NCBI GenBank assembly: GCA_903840265.1
Contig: CAIMFH010000075.1
Location: forward strand, 1 to 64,000
DNA from: an uncultured Schlesneria sp.
Lineage (GTDB): Bacteria > Planctomycetota > Planctomycetia > Planctomycetales > Planctomycetaceae
Length of the DNA stretch: 64,000 nucleotides
Direction of reading: 5' to 3'
This document shows, in pieces, positions 36,929 to 45,474 of the stretch. Position 1 is the first letter of the stretch. Each line of letters starts with the position of its first letter. The notes beneath the pieces were generated by a model, which worked only from the letters and a program-made list of their open reading frames with translations, made no database searches and had not been told where the DNA came from. Both the position numbers and the translations under genes were made by a program.

Positions 36929-37840
36929 ATGGGTTTCGAGGATCGTGAATACTTTCAGCAGAACAGCGCTTATACGTCTTGGGGAGCTGACACTCCCAGC
37001 ACGAAGCGACTGCTGATTATCACGGTGGTGGTTTTTTTTGCCCAGTCGCTGCTGACTCGCGAAAGCGCTGATCTACAGCTGATTGCGAAGTTTCATTCGA
37101 CAATCATTTCCTACGTCGACCAATGGTTCATGCTGGACGCGCCCGCGGCACTCAGCGGCCAGGTCTGGCGAATCCTCACCTACGGGTTCTGCCATGACCG
37201 TCAAGCGGCGATCACGCTGGTCTTCAATATGGTGATGCTGTGGTTTATCGGCGGAAGACTGGAACGGATGTATGGCTCGCGCGAATTCATGCTCTACTAT
37301 CTCGCCGCCACCATTTTTGCGGGACTGCTGTTCGTGGGGATCGGTGCGACCACCCCTCTGGCGGGAGCAAATCCGGCGGTCATGGCGATATTTGCCTTGT
37401 ACGCTTTCCACTTTCCACGAGAAGAGATCCTGTTCTTCTTTCTGATCCCGGTCCAGATTTTCGTGCTGCTGATGATCTATGTTGGCTTGGATATCTATAG
37501 CGTGCTGCAAGCCATGCAGGGCGGAGCCCCCTGGCCTTACGCCGCGATCACAGCTGCTCACGTTTCTGGTGCGGGCTTTGCATTTCTCTATAAACACTAT
37601 GACTGGCACCTGGACGGCATCTGGCGCGGTGTGACCGGATGGCGAAAGTGGCTTCGGCGTCGAGCCGTCTCCAGCCAGCTTCGCGTCTTCGAGCCTGCCC
37701 CGGTTGCAGAGGAACTGGAGTCCAAAGTGGATGCCATCCTGGCCAAGATCCACGAACACGGCTCCGAAAGCCTGACGGAAGCTGAACGAGCGACCCTCGA
37801 AAAGGCCAGCCAACGCGAACGCAGCAAACGTAACATCTAG
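36929..37840 (+). CDS. Rhomboid-family membrane protein lacking the catalytic Ser
   Basis: 303 residues with about six membrane segments. The rhomboid features are present: QVWRILTYGFCH before TM2, NMVMLWFIGGRLERMYGS, the TM4 active-site position and the TM6 AHVSGAGFAFLY (His211). At the Ser position the usual GxSG reads GANP, with Asn148, so it is predicted to be a non-proteolytic pseudo-rhomboid. A C-terminal soluble tail (about 255-300, LESKVDAILAKIHEHGSESLTEAERATLEKA) matches the DUF6576-like tail of many rhomboids. It follows the coiled-coil protein. Confidence 0.82.
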   Translation: MGFEDREYFQQNSAYTSWGADTPSTKRLLIITVVVFFAQSLLTRESADLQLIAKFHSTIISYVDQWFMLDAPAALSGQVWRILTYGFCHDRQAAITLVFNMVMLWFIGGRLERMYGSREFMLYYLAATIFAGLLFVGIGATTPLAGANPAVMAIFALYAFHFPREEILFFFLIPVQIFVLLMIYVGLDIYSVLQAMQGGAPWPYAAITAAHVSGAGFAFLYKHYDWHLDGIWRGVTGWRKWLRRRAVSSQLRVFEPAPVAEELESKVDAILAKIHEHGSESLTEAERATLEKASQRERSKRNI

Positions 37841-37858
37841 GCCTGAAGCTATTCCTCC

Positions 37859-37970
37859 GTCATTCCCGCGCAGGCAGGAATCCAACGAGCGATTGGGACG
37901 GTGGCGATGCAAGAGTGGCAGGTGAAGATTCCCTGCGCAATGGCTGGATTCCCGCCTGCGCGGGAATGAC
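37859..37970. repeat. Long inverted repeat, GTCATTCCCGCGCAGGC type
   Basis: Two 26-nt arms (37859-37884 and 37945-37970) match in 25 of 26 positions in inverted orientation around a 60-nt loop. They lie between the convergent rhomboid and hydrolase genes and might serve as a transcription end. This sequence type is a known dispersed repeat in several bacteria. Confidence 0.9.
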
Positions 37971-37987
37971 AGGAGAGTCGCCGTACG

Positions 37988-38722
37988 TTACTTGGCCTTT
38001 CGGTGCCGCAGCAGCCACTCGTAGATCTCGGGCGTGTCATAGGTCTGCGTCCAGCTATCGTGTCCGATGCCGTGCATGATGGTCAGTTTGACATCGGCTT
38101 TGCGTTCCTGCAGCAGCTTTTCCATCTCAAAGCAGTTTTCGACGAGCTGTTTGTTGTCGCGATCACCGACGACGATCCAGATGGGGAGCTGAGAGGCCTG
38201 CTCCACGATCGCGGTATCGCTGGCTCGGCCACAGATCGGCATGGCTGCCGCGAAACGATCAGGAGCAGCGGCGACCAGCGCCCACGTTCCCGAGCCGCCC
38301 ATGCTCAGGCCGGTGACGTAGACCCGCGTCGAATCGATCGAATACTTCTTCGCCAGGTCATCCAGCAATGCCAGCAGCAGTTCGGGCTCCCAGCGTTGCT
38401 TGTCGGGGCACTGCGGCGACACGACCACGAACGGCAGTTGCTGGCCATGGCCAATCAGCTTTGGAGGTCCATGTTTTTTGACCTGCGTGATGTCCTGTCC
38501 ACGTTCGCCCGAGCCGTGCAGGAACAGCAGCAGGGGGAACGATTCTTTCGATTGGCCATAGTTTTGCGGCAGATACAGCAGATAGCCTAATTTCGATTCG
38601 GGAGCTTTGGGATCCTGAAATTCCTGGGCCACCTGCTGGCCTGGCTTGGGGTCATCGGCGGCGGCGGGACTCGCGCCAGCGGCCGTCAGCAGAAGCACAA
38701 ATGTCAGCAACGGGGATCGCAT
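37988..38722 (-). CDS. Secreted alpha/beta-hydrolase (prolyl-oligopeptidase/carboxylesterase-like)
   Basis: 244 residues with a signal peptide (about 1-23). Core: LLYLPQNYG, LFLHGSGERGQD (oxyanion loop), the nucleophile in VTGLSMGGSGTW (about residue 139), IWIVVGDRDN with the Asp, and GIGHDSW for the His. Small secreted hydrolases of this kind are common in planctomycetes and usually act on esters of polymers; the substrate is unknown. It is an isolated minus-strand gene, divergent from the PRPP synthetase. Confidence 0.85.
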   Translation of the reverse strand: MRSPLLTFVLLLTAAGASPAAADDPKPGQQVAQEFQDPKAPESKLGYLLYLPQNYGQSKESFPLLLFLHGSGERGQDITQVKKHGPPKLIGHGQQLPFVVVSPQCPDKQRWEPELLLALLDDLAKKYSIDSTRVYVTGLSMGGSGTWALVAAAPDRFAAAMPICGRASDTAIVEQASQLPIWIVVGDRDNKQLVENCFEMEKLLQERKADVKLTIMHGIGHDSWTQTYDTPEIYEWLLRHRKAK

Positions 38723-38927
38723 CGCGGGTCACTCCGAAAACACTGGCAAGGTAGATCGGTGAATGGTGTCGATATCCTACCGCGACCCATGGCGACGAAG
38801 CCACTGACGCGAAGTTGTTTGACGGGGAATACCGCATCCTTTGAGCCGATGCACGAGGTCGCTATCATGCGGACGCCTGCCGGATTTCCATTTCAGCACT
38901 GACCGCGTACCGATGGAGTGACTTTCG

Positions 38928-39941
38928 ATGAATTTCTTGCGGCCAGATCTGGCTGGGCCAAGGCCCGCGCCGTTCCAGGCCCCTCAGGGCGATCTTGCGA
39001 TCCTGGCGGGTAATGCTAACCCGCTGTTGGCTCAGAACATCGCGAATACCCTGGGAGTTCCGCTCACACCGGCTCGGGCGCATGTCTTTAGCGAAGGAAA
39101 TGTGTTCGTCCGCATCAAGGAAAACGTGCGAGGCAGAGATGTTTTCATCATTCAAGGTTGCCACTACCCGGTGAACGACAACTTCATGGAGTTACTGTTC
39201 TGGATCGATGCCGCTCGTCGAGCGAGTGCCCAGAACGTGACTGCGGTCATTCCGTTTTTCAGCTACGCTCAAGGTGACAAAAAGGACGAGCCCCGCGTTT
39301 CGATCCGGGCTCGCGTGTGTGCCGATGCCATTGAAGCTGCGGGTGCCGATCGCGTCCTGACGATGGACCTGCACAGCCCACAGATTCAAGGATTCTTTCG
39401 CATTCCGGTCGATCACCTGTATGGTCGGAATGTGCTGGTCGAGCAGTTCAAACAACTGAAGGTTCCCAATGTCGTTGTTTGCAGTCCCGACGTCGGATTT
39501 GCCAAAGGTGCTGCCGCCTATGCGGGGCTGTTGTCAGCTCCCGTCGTGATCGGCAATAAGCACCGAGCCGACCACACGGAAACGGTGCAGATTCTGGAAG
39601 TGATCGGGGACGTGCGTGACAAAAACGTTTTCCTCGTCGATGATCTGACGATCACGGGCAATTCGCTGGTCGAAATGGCTCGCGTGTTGAAGTCGCGGGG
39701 AGCTCGCGACATTTATGTCGCGGTGACTCACGGCGTGCTTTCGAAGGGGGCGGCCGATCGAATCGCCAATAGCGACATCAAGCGGATGTTCATCACGGAT
39801 ACGATTGAAAATTCGTTCGATCCTCTTCCTCCTAACGTGGAAGTGGTCTCGGTCGCACACCTGATGGCAGCGGCAATCCGTTCGATTCACGATCGAACCA
39901 GCATTAGCATGCTGTTCCCTGACCGACCGACTCCCGAATAA
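38928..39941 (+). CDS. Divergent ribose-phosphate pyrophosphokinase
   Basis: 337 residues of the Prs fold, which makes PRPP from ribose 5-phosphate and ATP, feeding purine synthesis. Seen: VRIKENVRGRDVFIIQ, the IPFFSYAQGDKKD segment (canonically Y-A-R-Q-D-R-K), the catalytic TMDLHSPQIQGFF, KHRADHTE flexible loop, and the PRPP loop reading DDLTITGNS where canonical enzymes have DD(M/I)(I/V)DT(G/A)GT. Several active-site positions are therefore changed. It may be a paralogue with another substrate, so I do not give it the symbol prs. It stands alone after a divergent intergenic region of 205 bp. Confidence 0.85.
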   Translation: MNFLRPDLAGPRPAPFQAPQGDLAILAGNANPLLAQNIANTLGVPLTPARAHVFSEGNVFVRIKENVRGRDVFIIQGCHYPVNDNFMELLFWIDAARRASAQNVTAVIPFFSYAQGDKKDEPRVSIRARVCADAIEAAGADRVLTMDLHSPQIQGFFRIPVDHLYGRNVLVEQFKQLKVPNVVVCSPDVGFAKGAAAYAGLLSAPVVIGNKHRADHTETVQILEVIGDVRDKNVFLVDDLTITGNSLVEMARVLKSRGARDIYVAVTHGVLSKGAADRIANSDIKRMFITDTIENSFDPLPPNVEVVSVAHLMAAAIRSIHDRTSISMLFPDRPTPE

Positions 39942-40100
39942 TCGACCGTGGTGCTAAGTCTCTGGTGCGAAACCAAGACCGCACTTGAGGATCGAATTGA
40001 AATCGACGACCATTGAGGTTGCGATGGTTCAGTGGGTGAATCAGTCGCAGTTTGAATTGAGTTCTCGCCGACGGCTCGCCAGAGCCAGTGAAGGATCGCA

Positions 40101-41450
40101 GTGGGCATGTCAGATACTGTTGCATCGCAATCACCGACGTTGCCTCCCATCGGGAGTGGCATCGACTATGAGAAGTTCCTCGACTGTGTTCACTGCGGAC
40201 TATGTACGGCGTCCTGTCCGACTTATCTGGAAACGGGCGACGAAAACAATAGCCCCCGCGGCCGCATCTACTTGATGCGAGCTGTCACGGACGGGCGATT
40301 GGAACTGACGAAGTCTGTCAAACGACATCTGGATTTGTGCCTGGACTGTCGCAGTTGCGAATCGGCGTGTCCTTCCGGCGTGCAGTACGGTCGGCTGATC
40401 GAACCGTTCCGAATCGAGACCCAACAGCGTGAAGCGGCAGAGAAGAATATCCGCCCAGGTTGGTTTCAGACCTGGATCCTGTATGGTCTGTTCCCGTATC
40501 CCAAACGGCTTCGCTGGGCGCTGATGCCTGCGAAACTGGCTCAGTGGACGGGAATGGATCGGCTGGCCGAACGGACAGGATTACTGAAACTGTTGCCAGA
40601 GAAGCTGCGACGCATGCAGCGGCTGTTGCCTCCCCTGCAAAAACGAGAGCCACAGCTTCCCGAGTTTCTACCCGCGATTGGACCTCGACGAGCTCGTGTC
40701 GCGCTGTTCACAGGATGCGTGGCCGAGGCGATGTTTCATCACGTGAACTGGGCCACCGCCCGAGTTCTGCAGCAGAACGGCTGCGACGTTGTCATTCCAC
40801 GTAACCAAGCGTGCTGTGGAGCCATCCACTATCACAGCGGTGCCGGAGAGCCGGCACTCGAACTTGCCAAAACGAATGCGGCGGCGTTTCAGTCCAACGA
40901 CATCGACGCGGTCATTATCAATGTGGCCGGTTGCGGCTCGATGTTGAAAGACTACGGGCACGTCGGAGAAGAACTGGTCAAGCAGGATCAGATGGTGCGA
41001 ACCTCGCTGGAACACTTTGCCGGGAAGGTGAAAGATGTCTCCGAGTTCCTGATGCAACTGGGACCGATCGCACCGAAAGGCGAAGTGCCCTTGGTGGCGA
41101 CTTACCATGACGCCTGCCATCTCTGCCATGCTCAGAAAATTCGTGAGCAACCGCGCGACTTGTTGTCGCTGGTCCCTGGCCTGACATTGGTTCCCCTCGC
41201 TGAATCCGAAATCTGTTGTGGCGCGGCAGGCAGCTACAATCTGACCGAACCCGAAATGGCTGATCGCCTGGCCGATCGCAAGCTGAAGAACATTCTGGCG
41301 ACACGCGCCAAGGCTCTGATCAGTGGCAACGCTGGCTGCTCGCTGCAGATCCAAGCAGCATTGCGTCAGGCAGGTGCCCCCATCTGGGTCGCCCACCCGA
41401 TGGAGATTCTGGATCTCAGCTATCGAGGCCTCAAGCCGCCGGTTGTCTAG
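40101..41450 (+). CDS. glcF: Glycolate oxidase iron-sulfur subunit (GlcF-like)
   Basis: 449 residues. The GTG at 40101 has AAGGA at 5 nt, so it is preferred to ATG 40107. Two ferredoxin-type clusters: CVHCGLCTASCP and CLDCRSCESACP. Then two CCG domains of the heterodisulfide-reductase type: GCVAEAM...NQACCGAIHYHSG and ACHLCHAQ...EICCGAAGSYNL. GlcF passes electrons from the GlcD/E flavoprotein in glycolate oxidation. No glcD or glcE is beside it. A glycerate 2-kinase, which could handle the downstream product, is encoded at 56294 in another unit. Confidence 0.88.
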   Translation: MGMSDTVASQSPTLPPIGSGIDYEKFLDCVHCGLCTASCPTYLETGDENNSPRGRIYLMRAVTDGRLELTKSVKRHLDLCLDCRSCESACPSGVQYGRLIEPFRIETQQREAAEKNIRPGWFQTWILYGLFPYPKRLRWALMPAKLAQWTGMDRLAERTGLLKLLPEKLRRMQRLLPPLQKREPQLPEFLPAIGPRRARVALFTGCVAEAMFHHVNWATARVLQQNGCDVVIPRNQACCGAIHYHSGAGEPALELAKTNAAAFQSNDIDAVIINVAGCGSMLKDYGHVGEELVKQDQMVRTSLEHFAGKVKDVSEFLMQLGPIAPKGEVPLVATYHDACHLCHAQKIREQPRDLLSLVPGLTLVPLAESEICCGAAGSYNLTEPEMADRLADRKLKNILATRAKALISGNAGCSLQIQAALRQAGAPIWVAHPMEILDLSYRGLKPPVV

Positions 41451-41597
41451 TCCGGGCTATTCACGGACGTGATCGTTGCTTACCGGGCGACTTCAGATTC
41501 GCGTCAGACATGAAATTGCGATCCGTTCTGGCCACAATGCCATGCAGTGTGCCCTTCTTGATTGCAGTTCGTTGATTACCCTCGATCGAGGTATCAC

Positions 41598-43898
41598 ATG
41601 TCTCGTACGAAGATCTGGCTGTTTGCAATGTCGGTGTTGCTCGAGTGTGGCATCATGTCGGCAGCCGATGCTCCGGTGTCGGGCTCAGCCGAACGAAAGC
41701 CGTTCGGCATCGAAAAACGCGAACTCTGGACGACGGGGAATATCCATGGGACACCAGAGCCGCCAGATCGATTCATGACGCAAGACGCGTTTCCGATGCT
41801 CAAGTTCTTTGAGCCCTTGTCGGTCGGAAAGGTGCCCGGCAAGAATCAGTTCGGCGTCGCGACCCGACCGGGAAAGATCTACGTCTTCGACAACCGCCCG
41901 GATGTCAGGCAGTCCGAACTGATCCTGGATGTGAAACACACGACCTATGGCATGGTGTTTCATCCTCAGTTTGCGACCAATCGTCAGTTGTTTGTCATGT
42001 ACAACAAGCCTGGCGAGCCAAGCGATAAAGGCAGCCAGGTCTCTCGATTTGAGATTCGCGACGGGGCTTCACCGGAAGCAACGTTGAAGACTGAACAGGT
42101 GATCTTCGAGTGGCCTTCCGGAGGCCACAACGGAGGCTGTTTGAGGTTTGGGCCTGACGGTTATCTCTACCTGGCGACCGGCGATGGCAGTGGCATCGCC
42201 GACGGGTTGGAGACGGGGCAGAACATCAATGATGTCTTAGCATCGATCCTGCGAATCGATGTCGATCACACGGAGGGGGCCCTTCCCTATTCGATTCCTA
42301 AAGACAATCCCTTTGTTGGCAAGAAAGATGCTCGCGGCGAGATCTGGTCATTTGGCCATCGACAAGTCTGGAAGTTCAGTTTTGACGATCAACAGCGCTT
42401 ATGGGCCGCCGATGTGGGGCAGGATTTGTGGGAGATGATCTATCTGGTTCAACGCGGCGGCAACTACGGGTGGAGTATCAACGAGGGGAGCCATCCGTTT
42501 CGTCCTGAGCGTACCAAGGGGCCAGGAGACTTCCAGAAGCCGATCGTGGAGCATCCCCATAGTGACTTCCGGTCCATCACCGGGGGCTATGTCTATCAAG
42601 CCGATCGATTGCCCGAATTGAAGGGGGCTTACATCTACGGCGATTACGACACGGGAAAGCTCTGGTCGTTGAAGTATGAAGGTGGCAAGGTCACTTCACA
42701 GCAGCAACTGGCAGACACGCAGATTCGCATCGTTGAATTTGCTCAGGACGCCGCAGGAGAAGTGTATCTCGTCGACTTCGCCGGCGGCGGATTACATCGG
42801 ATTGTCCCTGCGCCACCCGTCACTGTGACGAAGCCGTTTCCGCGAAAGCTAAGTGAGACGGGCCTGTTTGCTTCGACGAAAGATCATCAACCTGCCAACG
42901 GGTTGATTCCCTATTCCGTCAACGCGCCGCTGTGGTCTGACCATGCCGAGAAAGATCGCTGGATCGCATTGCCCGGCGATACGCAAATCGAATTCGACGA
43001 TGTGATCTACCCGCATGGCTCTGCCTATCCCGATTTGGGTTGGCGATTCCCCGACGGTGCCGTCCTGGTGAAAACATTTTCGATCGATACTGAGGCGGGT
43101 AACTCTGCGAGTCGCAAACGATTGGAGACGCGCATCCTGCAATATCGCAAGATGCCCGGAAACGACGACGAGTATGGAGCTCAGTTCTGGTACGGCTACA
43201 CCTACGTCTGGAACGAGGAACAAACTGACGCGGAATTGCTGGGGCCTGAGGGACTCGATCGGAAACTAACGATCAAAGATGCCTCCGTCCCTGGAGGAAA
43301 TCGCGAGCAGACTTGGCACTTCCCCAGTCGCGCGGAATGCACTCTGTGCCATACGATGGCTTCCAAATACGTGCTGGGCGTCACCACGCTGCAGATGAAC
43401 AAGGACCATCAGTACGGCAAAGTCGTTGCGAACCAGTTAGCGACCTTGGAACACTTGGGCGTCTTCAAAGAAAAGCTGCCGAAGCCACCTGCAGAACTTC
43501 CAAGCCTGGTGGATTATCACGACCAGAGCGCGGACCTAAATCTACGCGCCCGATCCTATCTGCATGCGAACTGTGCCCATTGCCATCGGACCTGGGGTGG
43601 GGGCAACGCCGAGTTTGAATTACATGCTTCGCCACCTCTCCAGGAAACGCGCACAGTCAATACGAAGCCGGGACAGGGGACGTTCAAATTAGACGATCCT
43701 CGCGTGCTGGTCCCTGGCGATCCCGAGCGATCCTTGATCGTGCAACGAATGCGGCTGGATGGACTCGGCAAAATGCCACATGTCGCATCCAACGAGAAAG
43801 ATCAAGCAGCGATCTCGCTGCTTCGCGATTGGATTCAAAGCTTGTCAGATGAGAAACAGCTAGAGCGGCCAGGTGCGATTCGCCCAAAGCGGAACTAA
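41598..43898 (+). CDS. Secreted glucose/sorbosone-dehydrogenase-like protein fused to a diheme cytochrome c domain
   Basis: 766 residues from ATG 41598 (GAGG at 6 nt), with a signal peptide of ~25 residues. The N-terminal ~400 residues form a six-bladed PQQ-dependent sugar dehydrogenase-type propeller (KNQFGVATRPGKIYVFDN, GGHNGGCLRFGPDGYLYLATGDGS, DVGQDLWEMIYLVQRGGNYGW). The C-terminal ~360 residues hold two heme motifs, CTLCH and CAHCH, close to the SO2930/TIGR03806 diheme architecture. Electron transfer from a sugar or alcohol to heme is inferred. It is convergent with the DUF1501 gene. Confidence 0.85.
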   Translation: MSRTKIWLFAMSVLLECGIMSAADAPVSGSAERKPFGIEKRELWTTGNIHGTPEPPDRFMTQDAFPMLKFFEPLSVGKVPGKNQFGVATRPGKIYVFDNRPDVRQSELILDVKHTTYGMVFHPQFATNRQLFVMYNKPGEPSDKGSQVSRFEIRDGASPEATLKTEQVIFEWPSGGHNGGCLRFGPDGYLYLATGDGSGIADGLETGQNINDVLASILRIDVDHTEGALPYSIPKDNPFVGKKDARGEIWSFGHRQVWKFSFDDQQRLWAADVGQDLWEMIYLVQRGGNYGWSINEGSHPFRPERTKGPGDFQKPIVEHPHSDFRSITGGYVYQADRLPELKGAYIYGDYDTGKLWSLKYEGGKVTSQQQLADTQIRIVEFAQDAAGEVYLVDFAGGGLHRIVPAPPVTVTKPFPRKLSETGLFASTKDHQPANGLIPYSVNAPLWSDHAEKDRWIALPGDTQIEFDDVIYPHGSAYPDLGWRFPDGAVLVKTFSIDTEAGNSASRKRLETRILQYRKMPGNDDEYGAQFWYGYTYVWNEEQTDAELLGPEGLDRKLTIKDASVPGGNREQTWHFPSRAECTLCHTMASKYVLGVTTLQMNKDHQYGKVVANQLATLEHLGVFKEKLPKPPAELPSLVDYHDQSADLNLRARSYLHANCAHCHRTWGGGNAEFELHASPPLQETRTVNTKPGQGTFKLDDPRVLVPGDPERSLIVQRMRLDGLGKMPHVASNEKDQAAISLLRDWIQSLSDEKQLERPGAIRPKRN

Positions 43899-43938
43899 TT
43901 CAAAAGCTCAGGTGATTGATTCAATCTCACTCCTGAAT

Positions 43939-45417
43939 TCAGGCCAGAATTTCCTCGATCGCTTTCCCATGATCGATATCCAACCGCTTGCGACCTGGCA
44001 CCTCCAATCTGCGCGAATCCAATCCCATCTGCTTTAAGATGGTCGCGTGAATGTCGGTGACGTAGTGGCGGTTTTCCACAGCGTGGAAACCGATTTCGTC
44101 CGTGACGCCGTGTGCGATTCCCCCCTTAATTCCGCCCCCTGCCATCCAGACCGAGAAGCCGTAGATATGATGGTCGCGACCATCGGCCCCTTGGGTTCCG
44201 GGTGTGCGGCCAAATTCGCTGGCGAACAACACGATTGTGGAATCGAGCAATCCGCGCTGTTTCAAATCTTTCAACAGCCCGGCGATTGGCTTGTCGACCG
44301 CCTTAAAGTTGCGTTCATGGTTTCCCTTTAACCCGCCGTGCGCGTCCCAGGCGCCGGCTCCTCCGGCACCATGTTGAACTTGAATGAATCGCACACCGCG
44401 TTCGATGAACCGCCGAGTCGCCAGCATCTGCATCCCGAACTCACGCGTGGCAGGGTCGTCCAATCCGTACAGATCCTGCGTCGACTTGGTCTCAGAACTG
44501 AACGCCATCGTTTCAGGGACCGAAGTCTGCATCCGAAAAGCCAGTTCGTAGGCCTTAATCCGCGCGGCCAATGCCTGATCGTTGGGGTATTCGACGGCCT
44601 TCAACTGGTTCAGGCGGCCGACAAGATCAAAGGCAATTTGCTGTTGGTCGCGACTGAGGTCTTTCGCAGGCTTGCCGAAATCCAGGGGATTGGCCGGGTC
44701 GACCCGAATGGGGACGGCGTCATGAGCGGGCCCCAGATAGTGGCCGTCTTTCGCATTCCAATATTCACGACTGCCCATCGAGATGAACTGCGGCAGGTTG
44801 TCGTTGAGTGAACCCAACCCATAGTGAACCCAGGCCCCCAGTGTGGGGTATTCGCCGTCGAGCATGTGGCGACCGGAATGAAATTGTGTTTGCGCCCCAT
44901 GATTGTCGTCGGTCGTAAACATCGAGCGGACGACGGCGATGTCATCGATGCAACTGCCGAGGTGCGGAACCCAGTCGCTGAGTTCAATCCCACTCTCACC
45001 ATACTTCCGAAACCCGACCTGCAGCGGATAGAGCTTATTGCGTTGCTGGCCGTTGGCATCGTTCACGACGGTCACGCGGGCCAATTTCAGCTTCTCGGGA
45101 TTCTGAACGTCCTTGTACGGCGTTTCTCCAATCGACTTCCCGGCAAATCGGGTCAGTTCCGGCTTGGGGTCGAAGCTTTCCATATGCGACACGCCGCCGT
45201 TCATGAACAACCAGACGACGCTCTTCGCTTTGGGCGTGACGTGAGGTTGCCCGTTCGGCGGCAGCCACTCTTCGGGTGTCTCCCCTCGAACAACGCCATC
45301 GCGAGCCAGCATTGCTCCCAGCGCCAGGCCCGTGAACCCCATGCCGACATCGGCCAGGAACGTCCGACGATGAACACCACCGGTCGAGCAACTCTTGGAA
45401 AGACAGTTCTCATGCAT
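43939..45417 (-). CDS. DUF1501 protein with Tat-like signal
   Basis: 492 residues. The N-terminus [22 protein letters not shown] has the twin-arginine pattern. The body is alkaline-phosphatase/sulfatase-like: [70 protein letters not shown] and [21 protein letters not shown]. It is the second gene, 57 bp behind the PSCyt/DUF1549/DUF1553 gene. These two families occur together in planctomycetes by the hundred; the pair is presumed to form one secreted complex of unknown biochemistry. Confidence 0.92.
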   Translation of the reverse strand: MHENCLSKSCSTGGVHRRTFLADVGMGFTGLALGAMLARDGVVRGETPEEWLPPNGQPHVTPKAKSVVWLFMNGGVSHMESFDPKPELTRFAGKSIGETPYKDVQNPEKLKLARVTVVNDANGQQRNKLYPLQVGFRKYGESGIELSDWVPHLGSCIDDIAVVRSMFTTDDNHGAQTQFHSGRHMLDGEYPTLGAWVHYGLGSLNDNLPQFISMGSREYWNAKDGHYLGPAHDAVPIRVDPANPLDFGKPAKDLSRDQQQIAFDLVGRLNQLKAVEYPNDQALAARIKAYELAFRMQTSVPETMAFSSETKSTQDLYGLDDPATREFGMQMLATRRFIERGVRFIQVQHGAGGAGAWDAHGGLKGNHERNFKAVDKPIAGLLKDLKQRGLLDSTIVLFASEFGRTPGTQGADGRDHHIYGFSVWMAGGGIKGGIAHGVTDEIGFHAVENRHYVTDIHATILKQMGLDSRRLEVPGRKRLDIDHGKAIEEILA

Positions 45418-45474
45418 GATCGGGGCCGCCCATTGCGCGCGGGGCGATGCCCACGCGGTGAATCGATCGGAAGA

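Noticed and set aside
37859-37970. Inverted repeat considered as the ends of an insertion sequence
   Set aside because: The 60-nt interior holds no transposase frame and no target-site duplication was evident.
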